From Streptomyces mirabilis (lineage in GTDB: Bacteria > Actinomycetota > Actinomycetes > Streptomycetales > Streptomycetaceae), in assembly GCF_039503195.1 (NCBI RefSeq), contig NZ_JBCJKP010000001.1, forward strand, positions 10,230,001 through 10,294,000: a stretch of 64,000 bases of DNA, written 5' to 3'. The translations under genes and the position numbers were made by a program. This document shows, piece by piece, positions 18,349 through 26,577 of this stretch; positions within the stretch are counted from its first letter, which is position 1; each line of letters starts with the position of its first letter. A model generated the notes under the pieces. That model was not told the origin of the DNA. It searched no databases and was given only the letters and a program-made list of their open reading frames with translations.

Positions 18349-18379
18349 GGGCGTGACCGGAACCATTCCGGTTGCGCCC
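18349..18379 (+). terminator. Hairpin terminator after flavodoxin gene
   Basis: ACCGGAA (18356-18362) pairs with TTCCGGT (18366-18372) around a three-base loop. The stem extends outward by GGGCG/CGCCC after a two-base mismatch. It begins 20 bases after the flavodoxin stop. Confidence 0.55.
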
Positions 18380-18559
18380 TCACGCCGACCTGAGGCGTGA
18401 CGCGACCGGACAGGAACCCGACGGCGGCCCGATGGGCGGAACTACGTTCAATTCCCGTCGTCGGAGCAGAGCGTGGTGCTGCCGAGGCCTCTCAGGCAGT
18501 ACCGTGAGCGCAGGCGAACTGGTGCGCGGTCTTGTCCGCTTGATGGGCCGGAGGAAGCG

Positions 18560-20320
18560 ATGGGCGCGGATACGCGTGGGGGGTCCGAGCAGCATCTGCC
18601 GAAGCTCCGCCTCGACGAACTGCTGGGCGAGCTGCAGGTACGCATCGACGCCGTCCGTGGCACTCGGGACCGCCTGCACAGCCTGCTGGAGGCCGTCCTG
18701 TCCGTCGGACGGGAGCTGGACCTGCCCCAGGTGCTGCGCAGCATCGTCGAGGCCGCGGTGGTCCTGGTGGACGCCGAGTACGGCGCCCTGGGTGTGATCG
18801 GCGGCGACCGGAAGCTGTCCGCGTTCATCACCGTCGGCATCGACGAGGAGCGGCGGTCCGAGATCGGGGCGCTGCCCAGCGGGCACGGGCTCCTCGGAGA
18901 GCTGATCCGGCATCCGGTGCCCCTGAGGCTGCCGGAGCTCTGCGAGCACCCCGAGTCGTACGGCTTCCCCGCCCACCATCCGCCGATGCATTCCTTCCTC
19001 GGCGTACCGATCCGGGTGCGCGACGAGGTCTTCGGGAACCTGTACCTCACCGAGAAGCGCAACGAGCGGGAGTTCGACGCGGAGGACGAGTCCGTGCTGT
19101 CGACGCTGGCCGTGGCCGCCGGCGTCGCCATCGAGAACGCGCGGTTGTACGAGGAGACCAGGCTTCGCGAACGCTGGCAGCGGGCCAGCGGGAAAGTCAC
19201 CAGCGTCCTGCTCACCGGCGCGCCGAGCGCGGAGGTGCTGGAGCTCATCGTCGACGAGGCCCGGAAGATCGTCTCCGCGGACATGGGCATGATCGCGGAG
19301 AGCGTACCCGGCGAGGAGGCGCTGCGGCCCGCGCTGGCCGTCGGGCTCGGCGCGGAGCAGCGCGGCGGCCTGGTGATGTCGGCCCGGGACGGCTTCGTCG
19401 GAGCCGCGCTGAGCTCCGCGGAGCCTGTGGTCAGCGCCGACATCGCACGCGACGCCCGTGCGGGCGAGGGCGAAGCCCAGTGGGCCGAGCTCGGACCCGT
19501 CGTGGCGGTGCCGCTCGGTACCAGCGGGAAGGCTCGGGGAGTGCTGCTGCTCGGGCGGGTCCAGGGCGGCGCCCCCTTCGGGGATGTGGACACCGGACCA
19601 CTGCTCGGGTTCGCCGACCAGGCCGCACTGGCGCTGGAGCTGGCCGAGCGACGGCGGGACGCGGAACAGATCGCGCTGCTCCAGGACCGCGACCGCATCG
19701 CCCGGGACCTGCACGACCTCGCCATCCAGCGGCTCTTCGCGGCCGGCATGACACTGCAGAGCGCCCAGCGTTTCATGGAGCATGCCGAGGGCATGGAGCG
19801 ACTGACACGGACCGTCGACGACCTCGACGACACCATCAAGATCATCCGGTCCACGATCTTCGGTCTGCGGACGCACGGCGGGGCCGGCCGGGAGGGCAAC
19901 GGCCTGCGCGGCCGGGTCTCCGAGGCGGTCACGGCCGCGACCACGTCGTTCGGGTTCGCGCCCGCGCTGCGGATCGAGGGGCTCGTCGAGACCGATGTTC
20001 CCGGGGACGTCGCCGACCACGCCGTCGCGGTGCTCGGTGAAGCGCTGAGCAATGCGGCCCGGCACTCCGGAGCGCACGCCGTCGACGTCCGACTCCAGTG
20101 CGCCGGGGGCGAGTTGACGCTCACCGTGACGGACGACGGCTGCGGGGTGTCGGGTGACGTACGGCGCAGCGGGCTGAAGAACATGGGGGAGCGGGCCCTC
20201 GCCCTCGGGGGCGTACTGACGCTCGGCGAACGGCCCGAGGGCGGTGGCACACGGCTGGTGTGGCGGGTACCGGTGCGCGTACCCAGCGCGGGTCCGGGGC
20301 CCGGTCCCGCGAACGGCTGA
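18560..20320 (+). CDS. osdK: GAF-GAF sensor histidine kinase, DevS/DosT/OsdK-like
   Basis: This 586-residue cytoplasmic sensor kinase has GAF-A (about 55-200, with SYGFPAHHPPMHSFLGVPIR), GAF-B (about 230-370), a HisKA_3 dimerisation domain with the phosphoacceptor in RDRIARDLHDLAIQR (His385), and a HATPase domain (EALSNAARHSG, then DDGCGVSG and GLKNMGERA). DevS and DosT bind heme in GAF-A to sense oxygen, and the His-rich HHPPMH lies in the corresponding region, so heme sensing is plausible but unproven. ATG 18560 follows GGAGGAAG. It is convergent with the response regulator gene at 20417, its probable partner. The symbol is assigned by resemblance to the S. coelicolor OsdK/OsdR neighbourhood. 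Confidence 0.88.
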   Translation: MGADTRGGSEQHLPKLRLDELLGELQVRIDAVRGTRDRLHSLLEAVLSVGRELDLPQVLRSIVEAAVVLVDAEYGALGVIGGDRKLSAFITVGIDEERRSEIGALPSGHGLLGELIRHPVPLRLPELCEHPESYGFPAHHPPMHSFLGVPIRVRDEVFGNLYLTEKRNEREFDAEDESVLSTLAVAAGVAIENARLYEETRLRERWQRASGKVTSVLLTGAPSAEVLELIVDEARKIVSADMGMIAESVPGEEALRPALAVGLGAEQRGGLVMSARDGFVGAALSSAEPVVSADIARDARAGEGEAQWAELGPVVAVPLGTSGKARGVLLLGRVQGGAPFGDVDTGPLLGFADQAALALELAERRRDAEQIALLQDRDRIARDLHDLAIQRLFAAGMTLQSAQRFMEHAEGMERLTRTVDDLDDTIKIIRSTIFGLRTHGGAGREGNGLRGRVSEAVTAATTSFGFAPALRIEGLVETDVPGDVADHAVAVLGEALSNAARHSGAHAVDVRLQCAGGELTLTVTDDGCGVSGDVRRSGLKNMGERALALGGVLTLGERPEGGGTRLVWRVPVRVPSAGPGPGPANG

Positions 20321-20367
20321 GACTGCCGGTGACCTTGTGCGTCCGGTGCCCGTCGGCTGCGGGTGAC

Positions 20368-20402
20368 GGGGGCTGGTCGCGCAGGTCACCGCGCCCCTTG
20401 AA
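20368..20402. repeat. Dispersed Streptomyces intergenic repeat, imperfect copy
   Basis: The stretch GGGGGCTGGTCGCGCAGG...CGCGCCCCTTGAA closely resembles the short GC-rich repeat found between genes across Streptomyces genomes. It lies between the convergent kinase and response regulator genes. Its partly complementary ends (GGGGGC/GCCCC) could form a bidirectional terminator. Confidence 0.5.
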
Positions 20403-20416
20403 GAGCACTTCCGGGG

Positions 20417-21118
20417 TCAGCGGGTCTGGTGGTCGACGGTGTCGGGGTGCTCCAACTGGCTCGCCAGGACCGCCGCCTGGACCCTGCGCTGGACGCCTAG
20501 TTTGGCCAGCAGCCGGGAGATGTGGTTCTTCACCGTCTTCTCGGACAGGTAGAGCTTCTTGCCGATCTCACGGTTGGTGAGCCCGTCCCCGATCAGCGTG
20601 AGGATGTCGCGCTCGCGGGGCGAGAGGCCGGCGAGTTCGGGAGCGAGTGCCGGGGCCTCGGTGGGGTCCGCGCGCAGGGACCGCATGAGCCGGGCCGTCG
20701 TCGTGGGGTCCAGCATCGACTGGCCGGAAGCCACGGTGCGGACCGCCGCGACCAGGTCGGAGCCCTTGATCTGCTTGAGCACGTACCCCGAGGCTCCGGC
20801 CATGATCGCGTCGAGCAGGGCCTCCTCGTCGTCGAACGACGTCAGCATCAGACAGGCCAGCTCCGGCATCTGGCTGCGCAGCTCCCGGCAGACGCTGATC
20901 CCGTCGCCGTCCGGCAGGCGTACGTCCAGGACGGCCACGTCGGGCCGCAGCGCGGGGCCGCGCACCAGCGCGTGCTCGACGCTGCCCGCGTCGCCGACCA
21001 CCGAGATGTCCGGCTCGGCTCCCAGGAGATCGGCCAGACCGCGGCGCACCACCTCGTGGTCGTCCAGCAGGAAGACCCGGATGGGGTTCTGTTCCGTGAA
21101 GGTGCGCGCCTCGGCCAT
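20417..21118 (-). CDS. osdR: NarL/LuxR-family response regulator, DevR/OsdR-like
   Basis: This 233-residue response regulator has a receiver domain (about 12-130) with the acidic pair in FLLDDHE, phosphoacceptor Asp65 in AVLDVRLPDGDG, Thr93 in MLTSFDD and Lys115 in GYVLKQIKG. Its C-terminal LuxR-type helix-turn-helix is LSPRERDILTLIGDGLTNRE... with recognition helix SEKTVKNHISRLLAKLG. It is very like mycobacterial DevR/DosR. It is the only intact response regulator in the window and so the natural binder of the recurring palindromes. A perfect box lies 89 bases upstream of its start, implying autoregulation. A short remnant of a second, nearly identical regulator survives at 53271-53354. Confidence 0.92.
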   Translation of the reverse strand: MAEARTFTEQNPIRVFLLDDHEVVRRGLADLLGAEPDISVVGDAGSVEHALVRGPALRPDVAVLDVRLPDGDGISVCRELRSQMPELACLMLTSFDDEEALLDAIMAGASGYVLKQIKGSDLVAAVRTVASGQSMLDPTTTARLMRSLRADPTEAPALAPELAGLSPRERDILTLIGDGLTNREIGKKLYLSEKTVKNHISRLLAKLGVQRRVQAAVLASQLEHPDTVDHQTR

Positions 21119-21191
21119 GACGACCCCTTGTTCAGTTTCAGTGGTGGACTGCGGACCACGAGCGGGTTGTGACGACGATCATCACGCTCCG

Positions 21192-21220
21192 GGGCCGAAC
21201 GCACTAGGGCCGACCGGCCC
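21192..21220. promoter_or_regulatory. DevR/OsdR-like operator upstream of the response regulator gene
   Basis: GGGCCGACCGGCCC at 21207-21220 is a full match. An adjacent GGGCCGAACGCACT at 21192-21205 has a perfect left half and a poor right half. The boxes lie 74-102 bases upstream of the response regulator start (21118, minus strand). The 15-base offset differs from the 19-23 bases seen elsewhere. Confidence 0.65.
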
Positions 21221-21252
21221 AACTTGAGAGCGGTCCTGGAATCGACCGCCGG

Positions 21253-21915
21253 TCACCGCTCCTGCTGCCCGGACGGCCCCGTCAGTTCGAACTCGACGTC
21301 CACCACACCTTCGACGGACCGCACCAGGCGCGCGGCCACGGGCACCAACGCGGTGTCCCGGACACGCCCGGTGAGGGTGACGACCCCGTCCTGCACCTGT
21401 ACCCGCACGGGTGCCGACGGCGCACGGAACAGATACGACACCACTTCGCGGCGCACCTCCTCGGCGATGTCCTCGTCGCCCCGCAGGAACACCTTCAGAA
21501 GGTCGCCGCGGCTGACGACGCCTTCCAGCAGGCCCATGGCGTCGACGACGGGGAGCCGCTTGACCTTGGCGTGCGCCATGGTCCGTGCGGCCTGCGCGAG
21601 AGTCGCGTTCGCCTGGACGGTGACGGCCGGGGCCGTCATCAGGTCCTCGGCGGTCACGGCGCCGGCCTTGGCGAGATCGGAGAGCCGCCGCAGCTGCGTG
21701 TGCCGGTCCGGATCGCTGTCGCGGAACTCCTCCTTGGGGAGCAGATCGGCCTCCGAGACCACGCCGATCACCCGGCCCTCGCCCTCCAGGACGGGCAGTG
21801 CACTGACCTTCCACTGCTCCATCAACTGCACGATCTCTTTGAAGTTGGCCTTCCGGCCGATGGCGGCGACGGTGTGGGTCATCACGTCGCTGACGATGTG
21901 CGGGGTGCCGTGCAC
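21253..21915 (-). CDS. CBS-pair and BON domain protein
   Basis: This 220-residue protein has CBS1 (VSDVMTHTVAAIGRKANFKE ... GVVSEADLLP), CBS2 (AEDLMTAPAVTVQANATL ... GVVSRGDLLKVFLR) and a BON domain (VRVQVQDGVVTLTGRVRD...). It is highly similar to the gene at 56293-56985 and the partial gene at 63748, so these are recent paralogues. GTG/ATG choice: ATG 21915 (MHGTPHIVSDVM) has a GAGGAG site. It lies 28 bases after the cyclic-nucleotide-binding gene on the same strand, probably as one operon, and upstream of the response regulator gene. Confidence 0.88.
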   Translation of the reverse strand: MHGTPHIVSDVMTHTVAAIGRKANFKEIVQLMEQWKVSALPVLEGEGRVIGVVSEADLLPKEEFRDSDPDRHTQLRRLSDLAKAGAVTAEDLMTAPAVTVQANATLAQAARTMAHAKVKRLPVVDAMGLLEGVVSRGDLLKVFLRGDEDIAEEVRREVVSYLFRAPSAPVRVQVQDGVVTLTGRVRDTALVPVAARLVRSVEGVVDVEFELTGPSGQQER

Positions 21916-21943
21916 GGTGACTCCTCGGTGGATTGCGACGTGG

Positions 21944-22408
21944 TCAACTGAGACTTCCGCTGCCGTAGGGCGCGTACATGTCCAACAGCCGGGTCCTGGC
22001 CGACCGCAGTCGGCGGGCGACCGTGTCTCCCACCCACTGACTCACGGCCATTCCCAGCGCCGGATCGGCCTGACACATCTCGCGGACGGCTTCGGCGTCG
22101 AACTCGTACGCGCGCACCGGGCTCGTGGCCTCGGCGCCCAGGTGCCAGGTGTGCGGTCCGAACAGCCAGGACCAGCCTACGAGTTCGTTGTGCCCGACAG
22201 TCTCGATGACGGCCGCACGGCGGCCGGGCACGCGCATGTCGAGCGCCACTGTGCCGGTACGGATGATCCAGAACCGGTCCGCTCGCCGGCCCTCCTCGAA
22301 CAGGCGGGTTCCCAGCGGGAACGACACCTCCCGGGCGACGTGCATGAGCCGCTCGCCGTGCTCGGCGGGCAATGCCCGCAGCATGCTGGAAGTGGGGGAA
22401 GCGTTCAT
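21944..22408 (-). CDS. Cyclic nucleotide-binding domain protein without DNA-binding domain
   Basis: This 154-residue protein is a CRP-type cNMP-binding beta-roll only. It has SFPLGTRLFEEGRRADRFWIIRTG, then VGHNELVGWSWLFGPHTWHL, where the canonical FGE...R-A/T/S phosphate-binding cassette is replaced by VGWSWLFG. A short C-terminal helix ends in LLDMYAPYGSGSLS. There is no helix-turn-helix, so it is not a stand-alone transcription factor. It may be a ligand-sensing partner or adaptor. ATG 22408 follows GAAGAGGA. It is divergent from the USP gene at 22607 with an operator between them. A cNMP protein is found in the same position in the S. coelicolor osd neighbourhood (from memory). Confidence 0.8.
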   Translation of the reverse strand: MNASPTSSMLRALPAEHGERLMHVAREVSFPLGTRLFEEGRRADRFWIIRTGTVALDMRVPGRRAAVIETVGHNELVGWSWLFGPHTWHLGAEATSPVRAYEFDAEAVREMCQADPALGMAVSQWVGDTVARRLRSARTRLLDMYAPYGSGSLS

Positions 22409-22492
22409 GATCGTGTCCTCTTCCTCGAGCTCCTCTTCCAGGAGCGCGACCCTGCCACCTCCAATCTCTGCTCCCGGCCCCCCTTCCACCAT

Positions 22493-22528
22493 GGGCCGAA
22501 GGGCCCCTCGGAAGGGCCTGCCCGGCCC
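22493..22528. promoter_or_regulatory. DevR/OsdR-like operator between cNMP-binding and USP genes
   Basis: GGGCCGAAGGGCCC (22493-22506) is a full match. A second copy with an imperfect left half, GGCCTGCCCGGCCC (22515-22528), starts 22 bases later. It is placed between divergent starts at 22408 and 22607. Confidence 0.65.
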
Positions 22529-22606
22529 CTGCACCCGGGCACGGCCCGGTATCAGGCTCGATGGGAGAAGAGGTATCCACCGGCATGCACGCAGGAGGTG
22601 CGGACC

Positions 22607-23515
22607 ATGCTTCGACACGTCGCCGCGGGGATCGACGGTTCTCCCGAGGGCCTGGCCGCCGCGCACTGGGCGGCCAGGGAAGCCATGCGCCGGGGTACGG
22701 CACTGCGCCTGGTGCACGCCTGGGAGTGGCAGCCGCGGCCGGCCCCGAGCGTCCCCGCGGACATGTCGCAGCGGTCCTGGGCCGAGGACATGCTGGCGCA
22801 GACGTCGGACAGCATGCGCGCCGCACACTTCGGCCTGCAGGTCATCACCCACTCGGTCGCCGACGCGCCGGTGGGGGCCCTGCTCGCGGCGGCCGAAGAG
22901 GCCGATCTGCTGGTCCTCGGCTCCCGCGGGATCAGCGGCGTCGCGGGCTTCCTGACCGGATCGGTGTCACAGCGGGTGGTCGCCAGGTCACTGTGCCCCG
23001 TGGTGCTGGTGCGGGCGGGGGAGTGCACCGCCGACGAGCACTTCTCGGCGGTGGACGGAATCTCCCCCGACGAGATACCCGAGACCCCGTACCGCGAGGT
23101 CGTGCTCGGCCTAGACACGGCCCGGCCCTGCGACGAACTGATCGAGTTCGCCTTCGACGCCGCCCGACGCCGTGCCACCCCGCTGCGCGTGGTCCATGTC
23201 TTCAGCGGTCCGCCCGCCTACGCGGCGATCGACAGGCTCGCCCCCGAGAACGGCCCCGAGCTGCTCGCCGAGCACGAGGGCGCCGTGGTCGCGACGCTTC
23301 GCCCCTGGTGCGAGAAGTTCCCCGAGGTCGCCGTGACCGAAACCGTCACCGAAGGGCGGGCGGCCGGCGAGCTGATCCACGCTTCGGCCGGCGCCGCCCT
23401 CCTCGTGGTGGGTCGCAGGGTGCGCGAGACCCGGCTCGGCACCCACCTCGGCTCCGTCGCGCACGCCGTACTGCACCACGCGCCCTGCCCCGTCGCCGTC
23501 GTCCCGCACGCCTGA
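22607..23515 (+). CDS. Universal stress protein, two USP domains
   Basis: This 302-residue subtype A tandem USP has domain 1 MLRHVAAGIDGSPEGLAAAHW with loop GSRGISGVAGFLTGSVS. Domain 2 (VVLGLDTARPCDELIEFAFD) ends HHAPCPVAVVPHA. ATG 22607 follows GGAGG (22593-22597), preferred over much longer in-frame extensions that cross the operator and the divergent genes. PPDK follows after 21 bases, so the two form an operon under the operator at 22493-22528. This USP-PPDK order matches the S. coelicolor osd region as I remember it. Confidence 0.92.
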   Translation: MLRHVAAGIDGSPEGLAAAHWAAREAMRRGTALRLVHAWEWQPRPAPSVPADMSQRSWAEDMLAQTSDSMRAAHFGLQVITHSVADAPVGALLAAAEEADLLVLGSRGISGVAGFLTGSVSQRVVARSLCPVVLVRAGECTADEHFSAVDGISPDEIPETPYREVVLGLDTARPCDELIEFAFDAARRRATPLRVVHVFSGPPAYAAIDRLAPENGPELLAEHEGAVVATLRPWCEKFPEVAVTETVTEGRAAGELIHASAGAALLVVGRRVRETRLGTHLGSVAHAVLHHAPCPVAVVPHA

Positions 23516-23536
23516 ACAGCCCGGAGGATGAGACAG

Positions 23537-26167
23537 ATGGCCGACTACGTGTACGAGTTCTCCCAGGGCGGCCGTGACATGGCGGACCTGCTCGGCGGCA
23601 AGGGAGCCAACCTGGCGGAGATGACCCGGCTGGGACTGCCGGTACCGCCCGGCTTCACCGTCACCACCGACGCCTGCCGGGAGTACCTGGCCACCGGCGA
23701 GGAACCGGGAGAACTGGCCGCCCAGGTCGCGCACGCACTGGTGGAGCTGGAACGACGCACCGGACGCGAGCTGGGCAGCCGTGACAACCCCCTGCTGCTG
23801 TCCGTGCGTTCGGGCGGCAAGTTCTCGATGCCCGGGATGATGGAGACGATCCTGGACATCGGCCTCGGCGACGCATCCGTCCTCGGACTCGCCAAGGCCA
23901 CCGGCAGCGAGCGCTTCGCGTGGGATTCGTACCGCCGCCTCCTCCAGATGTACGGCCGCACGGTGCTCGGCATCGCCCCGGAACTGTTCGACCGGCGCGG
24001 GAGCAGCGACGACCCCGCCCGGCTCGTCGAGGACTACAAGCAGGTGATCCGGGACGCGACGGGCGAGGAGTTCCCGCAGGACCCCGGCGCGCAGCTGTAC
24101 CGCTCGATCCGGGCGGTCTTCCGCTCGTGGAACAGCGAGCGCGCCCGCCTCTACCGCCGCCGCGAACACATATCCGACGACCTGGGCACCGCCGTCAACA
24201 TCCAGGTCATGGTGTTCGGCAACCTCGGTCCGGACTCCGGCACGGGAGTCGCCTTCACCCGCGACCCGGCCACCGGTGCCCGTGGTGTGTACGGCGACTA
24301 CCTGCAGGACGCCCAGGGCGAGGACGTCGTGGCCGGCATCCGCAACGCCGTGCCACTCGCCGAACTGGAACGGCTCGACCCGCCCTCGTACCGGCAACTC
24401 ATCGACCACATGAGCACGTTGGAGCACCACTACCGCGACCTGTGCGACATCGAGTTCACCATCGAGCGGGGCACGCTCTGGATGCTCCAGACCCGGGTCG
24501 GCAAGCGTACGGCCGAGGCCGCCTTCCGTATCGCCGAGGCACTCGTCGACGAGGAACTGATCGGCGAGGACGAAGCGCTCGCCCGGGTCTCGGGCGCACA
24601 GCTCGCCCGCCTGATGTTCCCCCGCTTCGAAGCACACGTCGAGACGAAGCCGCTCGCCCACGGCGTCCCTGCATCCCCCGGCGCCGCAGTCGGAGCGATC
24701 GCCTTCGACTCGGCCGAGGCGGTGCGGCGCGCCGCGACGGGGGAGAAGGTAATCCTCGTACGCCGGGAGACCACCCCCGACGACCTGCCCGGGATGGTCG
24801 CGGCCGAGGCCGTGCTCACCAGCCGTGGCGGCAAGACCAGCCACGCGGCCGTGGTGGCGCGCGGCATGGGCAAGGTGTGCGTGTGCGGCGCCGAGGAACT
24901 GACGGTGGACGTCGAGGCACGGACGCTCACCGCCCCCGACCGGACCGTGCTCGCCGAAGGCACGGTGATCTCCGTGGACGGCACGGCGGGCACGGTCCAC
25001 TTCGGGGCACTGCCGCTGACCGACTCGCCGGTGGGCCGCTTCCTGGACACCGGGGAACGCGACGGGGCGTTGACCGACGCGGTGGCCCGCACTCTCGAAC
25101 ACGCCGACTCCGTACGCCGCCTGGGGGTGCGGGCCAACGCCGACACCCCCGAGGACGCGGCCCGTGCCCGCCGCTACGGAGCCGAGGGGATCGGCCTGTG
25201 CCGCACCGAGCACATGTTCCTCGGCGAGCGGCGCGGCCTGGTCGAGGCGATGATCCTCGCCGAGGAGGAGACCGGGCGCCGCGCCGCCCTGGACGCGCTG
25301 CTGCCGCTCCAGCGGGCCGACTTCGCCGGCATCCTGGCCGCGATGGACGGGCTGCCGGTGACGATCCGGTTGATCGACCCACCGCTGCACGAGTTCCTGC
25401 CCGACCGCACCGAACTCGCCGTCCGTGTCGCCACCCACCCCACCGCGCACGACCGGCGCCTGCTGGCCGCCGTGGAGCGCATGCACGAGAGCAACCCGAT
25501 GCTCGGGCTGCGCGGCGTGCGCCTTGGACTCGTCGTCCCCGGGCTGGTCGAGATGCAGGTACGGGCGATCGCCGAAGCCGTCGTGGAGCGGCTGCGGGAC
25601 GAAGGAGACCCCCGGGCCGAGATCATGGTTCCGCTGGTCGGCACGGTCGAGGAACTGCGGCTCGTACGGGCGGCCGCGGAGCGCGTACTCGCGGAGGTGT
25701 CGAAGGCCTCCGGACTCACGGTCGACTGCCCCATCGGCACGATGATCGAACTGCCCCGTGCCGCGCTGACCGCCGGCCGGATCGCCGAGGCCGCCGATTT
25801 CTTCTCCTTCGGCACCAACGATCTGACGCAGACGGCGTGGGGACTGTCCCGTGACGACGTCGAGGCGTCCTTCTTCCCCGTCTACCTCGCCCAGGGCGTC
25901 TTCGCCACCTCGCCCTTCGAGACCCTCGACCGGGAAGGCGTCGGCCGACTGGTCCGGATCGCCGTCGAGGAGGGCCGCGCGACGAACCCGACCCTGAAGA
26001 TCGGCGTCTGCGGCGAACACGGCGGCGACCCGGACTCCATCCACTTCTTCCACGACACCGGCCTCGACTACGTCTCCTGCTCGCCGTTCCGTGTTCCCGC
26101 CGCCCGCCTGGAAGCGGGCCGCGCGTCACTGGCGAACCGGGCCGACGGGGCGTCCGCGGCCACCTAG
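23537..26167 (+). CDS. ppdK: Pyruvate, phosphate dikinase
   Basis: This 876-residue PPDK interconverts pyruvate + ATP + Pi with PEP + AMP + PPi. The N-terminal ATP-grasp domain begins YEFSQGGRDMADLLGGKGANLAEM. The central phosphohistidine domain has SRGGKTSHAAVVARGMGKVC (His436, with Thr434 in the position phosphorylated by PPDK regulatory proteins in other organisms). The C-terminal PEP/pyruvate barrel has GIGLCRTEHMF, SFGTNDLTQ and the catalytic cysteine in GVCGEHGGDP. ATG 23537 is chosen because GGAGG lies nine bases before it; an ATG at 23528 abuts the GGAGG. In dormancy it could make ATP from PPi or support gluconeogenesis. A decayed fragment of a second copy lies at 60005-60213. Confidence 0.95.
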   Translation: MADYVYEFSQGGRDMADLLGGKGANLAEMTRLGLPVPPGFTVTTDACREYLATGEEPGELAAQVAHALVELERRTGRELGSRDNPLLLSVRSGGKFSMPGMMETILDIGLGDASVLGLAKATGSERFAWDSYRRLLQMYGRTVLGIAPELFDRRGSSDDPARLVEDYKQVIRDATGEEFPQDPGAQLYRSIRAVFRSWNSERARLYRRREHISDDLGTAVNIQVMVFGNLGPDSGTGVAFTRDPATGARGVYGDYLQDAQGEDVVAGIRNAVPLAELERLDPPSYRQLIDHMSTLEHHYRDLCDIEFTIERGTLWMLQTRVGKRTAEAAFRIAEALVDEELIGEDEALARVSGAQLARLMFPRFEAHVETKPLAHGVPASPGAAVGAIAFDSAEAVRRAATGEKVILVRRETTPDDLPGMVAAEAVLTSRGGKTSHAAVVARGMGKVCVCGAEELTVDVEARTLTAPDRTVLAEGTVISVDGTAGTVHFGALPLTDSPVGRFLDTGERDGALTDAVARTLEHADSVRRLGVRANADTPEDAARARRYGAEGIGLCRTEHMFLGERRGLVEAMILAEEETGRRAALDALLPLQRADFAGILAAMDGLPVTIRLIDPPLHEFLPDRTELAVRVATHPTAHDRRLLAAVERMHESNPMLGLRGVRLGLVVPGLVEMQVRAIAEAVVERLRDEGDPRAEIMVPLVGTVEELRLVRAAAERVLAEVSKASGLTVDCPIGTMIELPRAALTAGRIAEAADFFSFGTNDLTQTAWGLSRDDVEASFFPVYLAQGVFATSPFETLDREGVGRLVRIAVEEGRATNPTLKIGVCGEHGGDPDSIHFFHDTGLDYVSCSPFRVPAARLEAGRASLANRADGASAAT

Positions 26168-26195
26168 ACAACACCGACCAAGGGGAGGGAAGGAC

Positions 26196-26525
26196 ATGAC
26201 CACCCGTCATGTGACCGTCGGCGTGGACGGCACGCTCATCGCCGTGAGGGCGCTGGACCGGGCCGCCGAGGAAGCGGTGCTGCGCGGCGTTCTGCTGGAC
26301 ATCGTGTACGCCGTGCCCGACCTCGACGAGGCCGGGCCGGTCCTGGCGTCCGCGGCGGCCCGAGTACGCCGGCGGCATCCCGGCCTGCCCGTCACGGCCT
26401 CCGCTTTCGAGGGCGGACCGGTCCAGGCGCTTGCTCAGCACGGTCGGGGCGCTGAACGCGTTGGAGAACGGGGCACGTGCGGAGGGGCCGTTCGGCCCCG
26501 GGCCGGGACCTGCGGCCCCTCCTGA
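26196..26525 (+). pseudogene. Truncated universal stress protein (N-terminal remnant)
   Basis: The first 75 or so codons read as a USP domain start: MTTRHVTVGVDGTLIAVRAL, then a normal beta2 region LLDIVYAVPDLDE and RVRRRHPGLPVTASAFEGGP. After that the sequence loses similarity and no nucleotide-binding loop or second domain follows. The frame stops at 26525. It has a good ribosome binding site (GGGAGGGAAGG), 28 bases after ppdK. The last part of the frame is actually the tandem operator of the next USP gene, so the missing 3' part was probably lost by deletion. A short peptide could still be made. Confidence 0.75.
26485..26518. promoter_or_regulatory. Tandem DevR/OsdR-like operator upstream of USP
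   Basis: GGGCCGTTCGGCCC (26485-26498) and GGGACCTGCGGCCC (26505-26518) are both full matches and start exactly 20 bases apart. They end 59 bases before the USP start at 26578. The layout and the second box copy those at 2993-3026, indicating duplication of a USP gene together with its promoter. Confidence 0.75.
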
Positions 26526-26577
26526 CGTGAGCCTGCCACCCGGAGACTGAGTCACATCCCCTTGAGGAGGTCCGCAC

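Noticed and set aside
21224..22606. N-terminal extension of the USP at 22607
   Set aside because: It would cross the divergent CBS-BON and cNMP genes and the operator; ATG 22607 has a GGAGG site.
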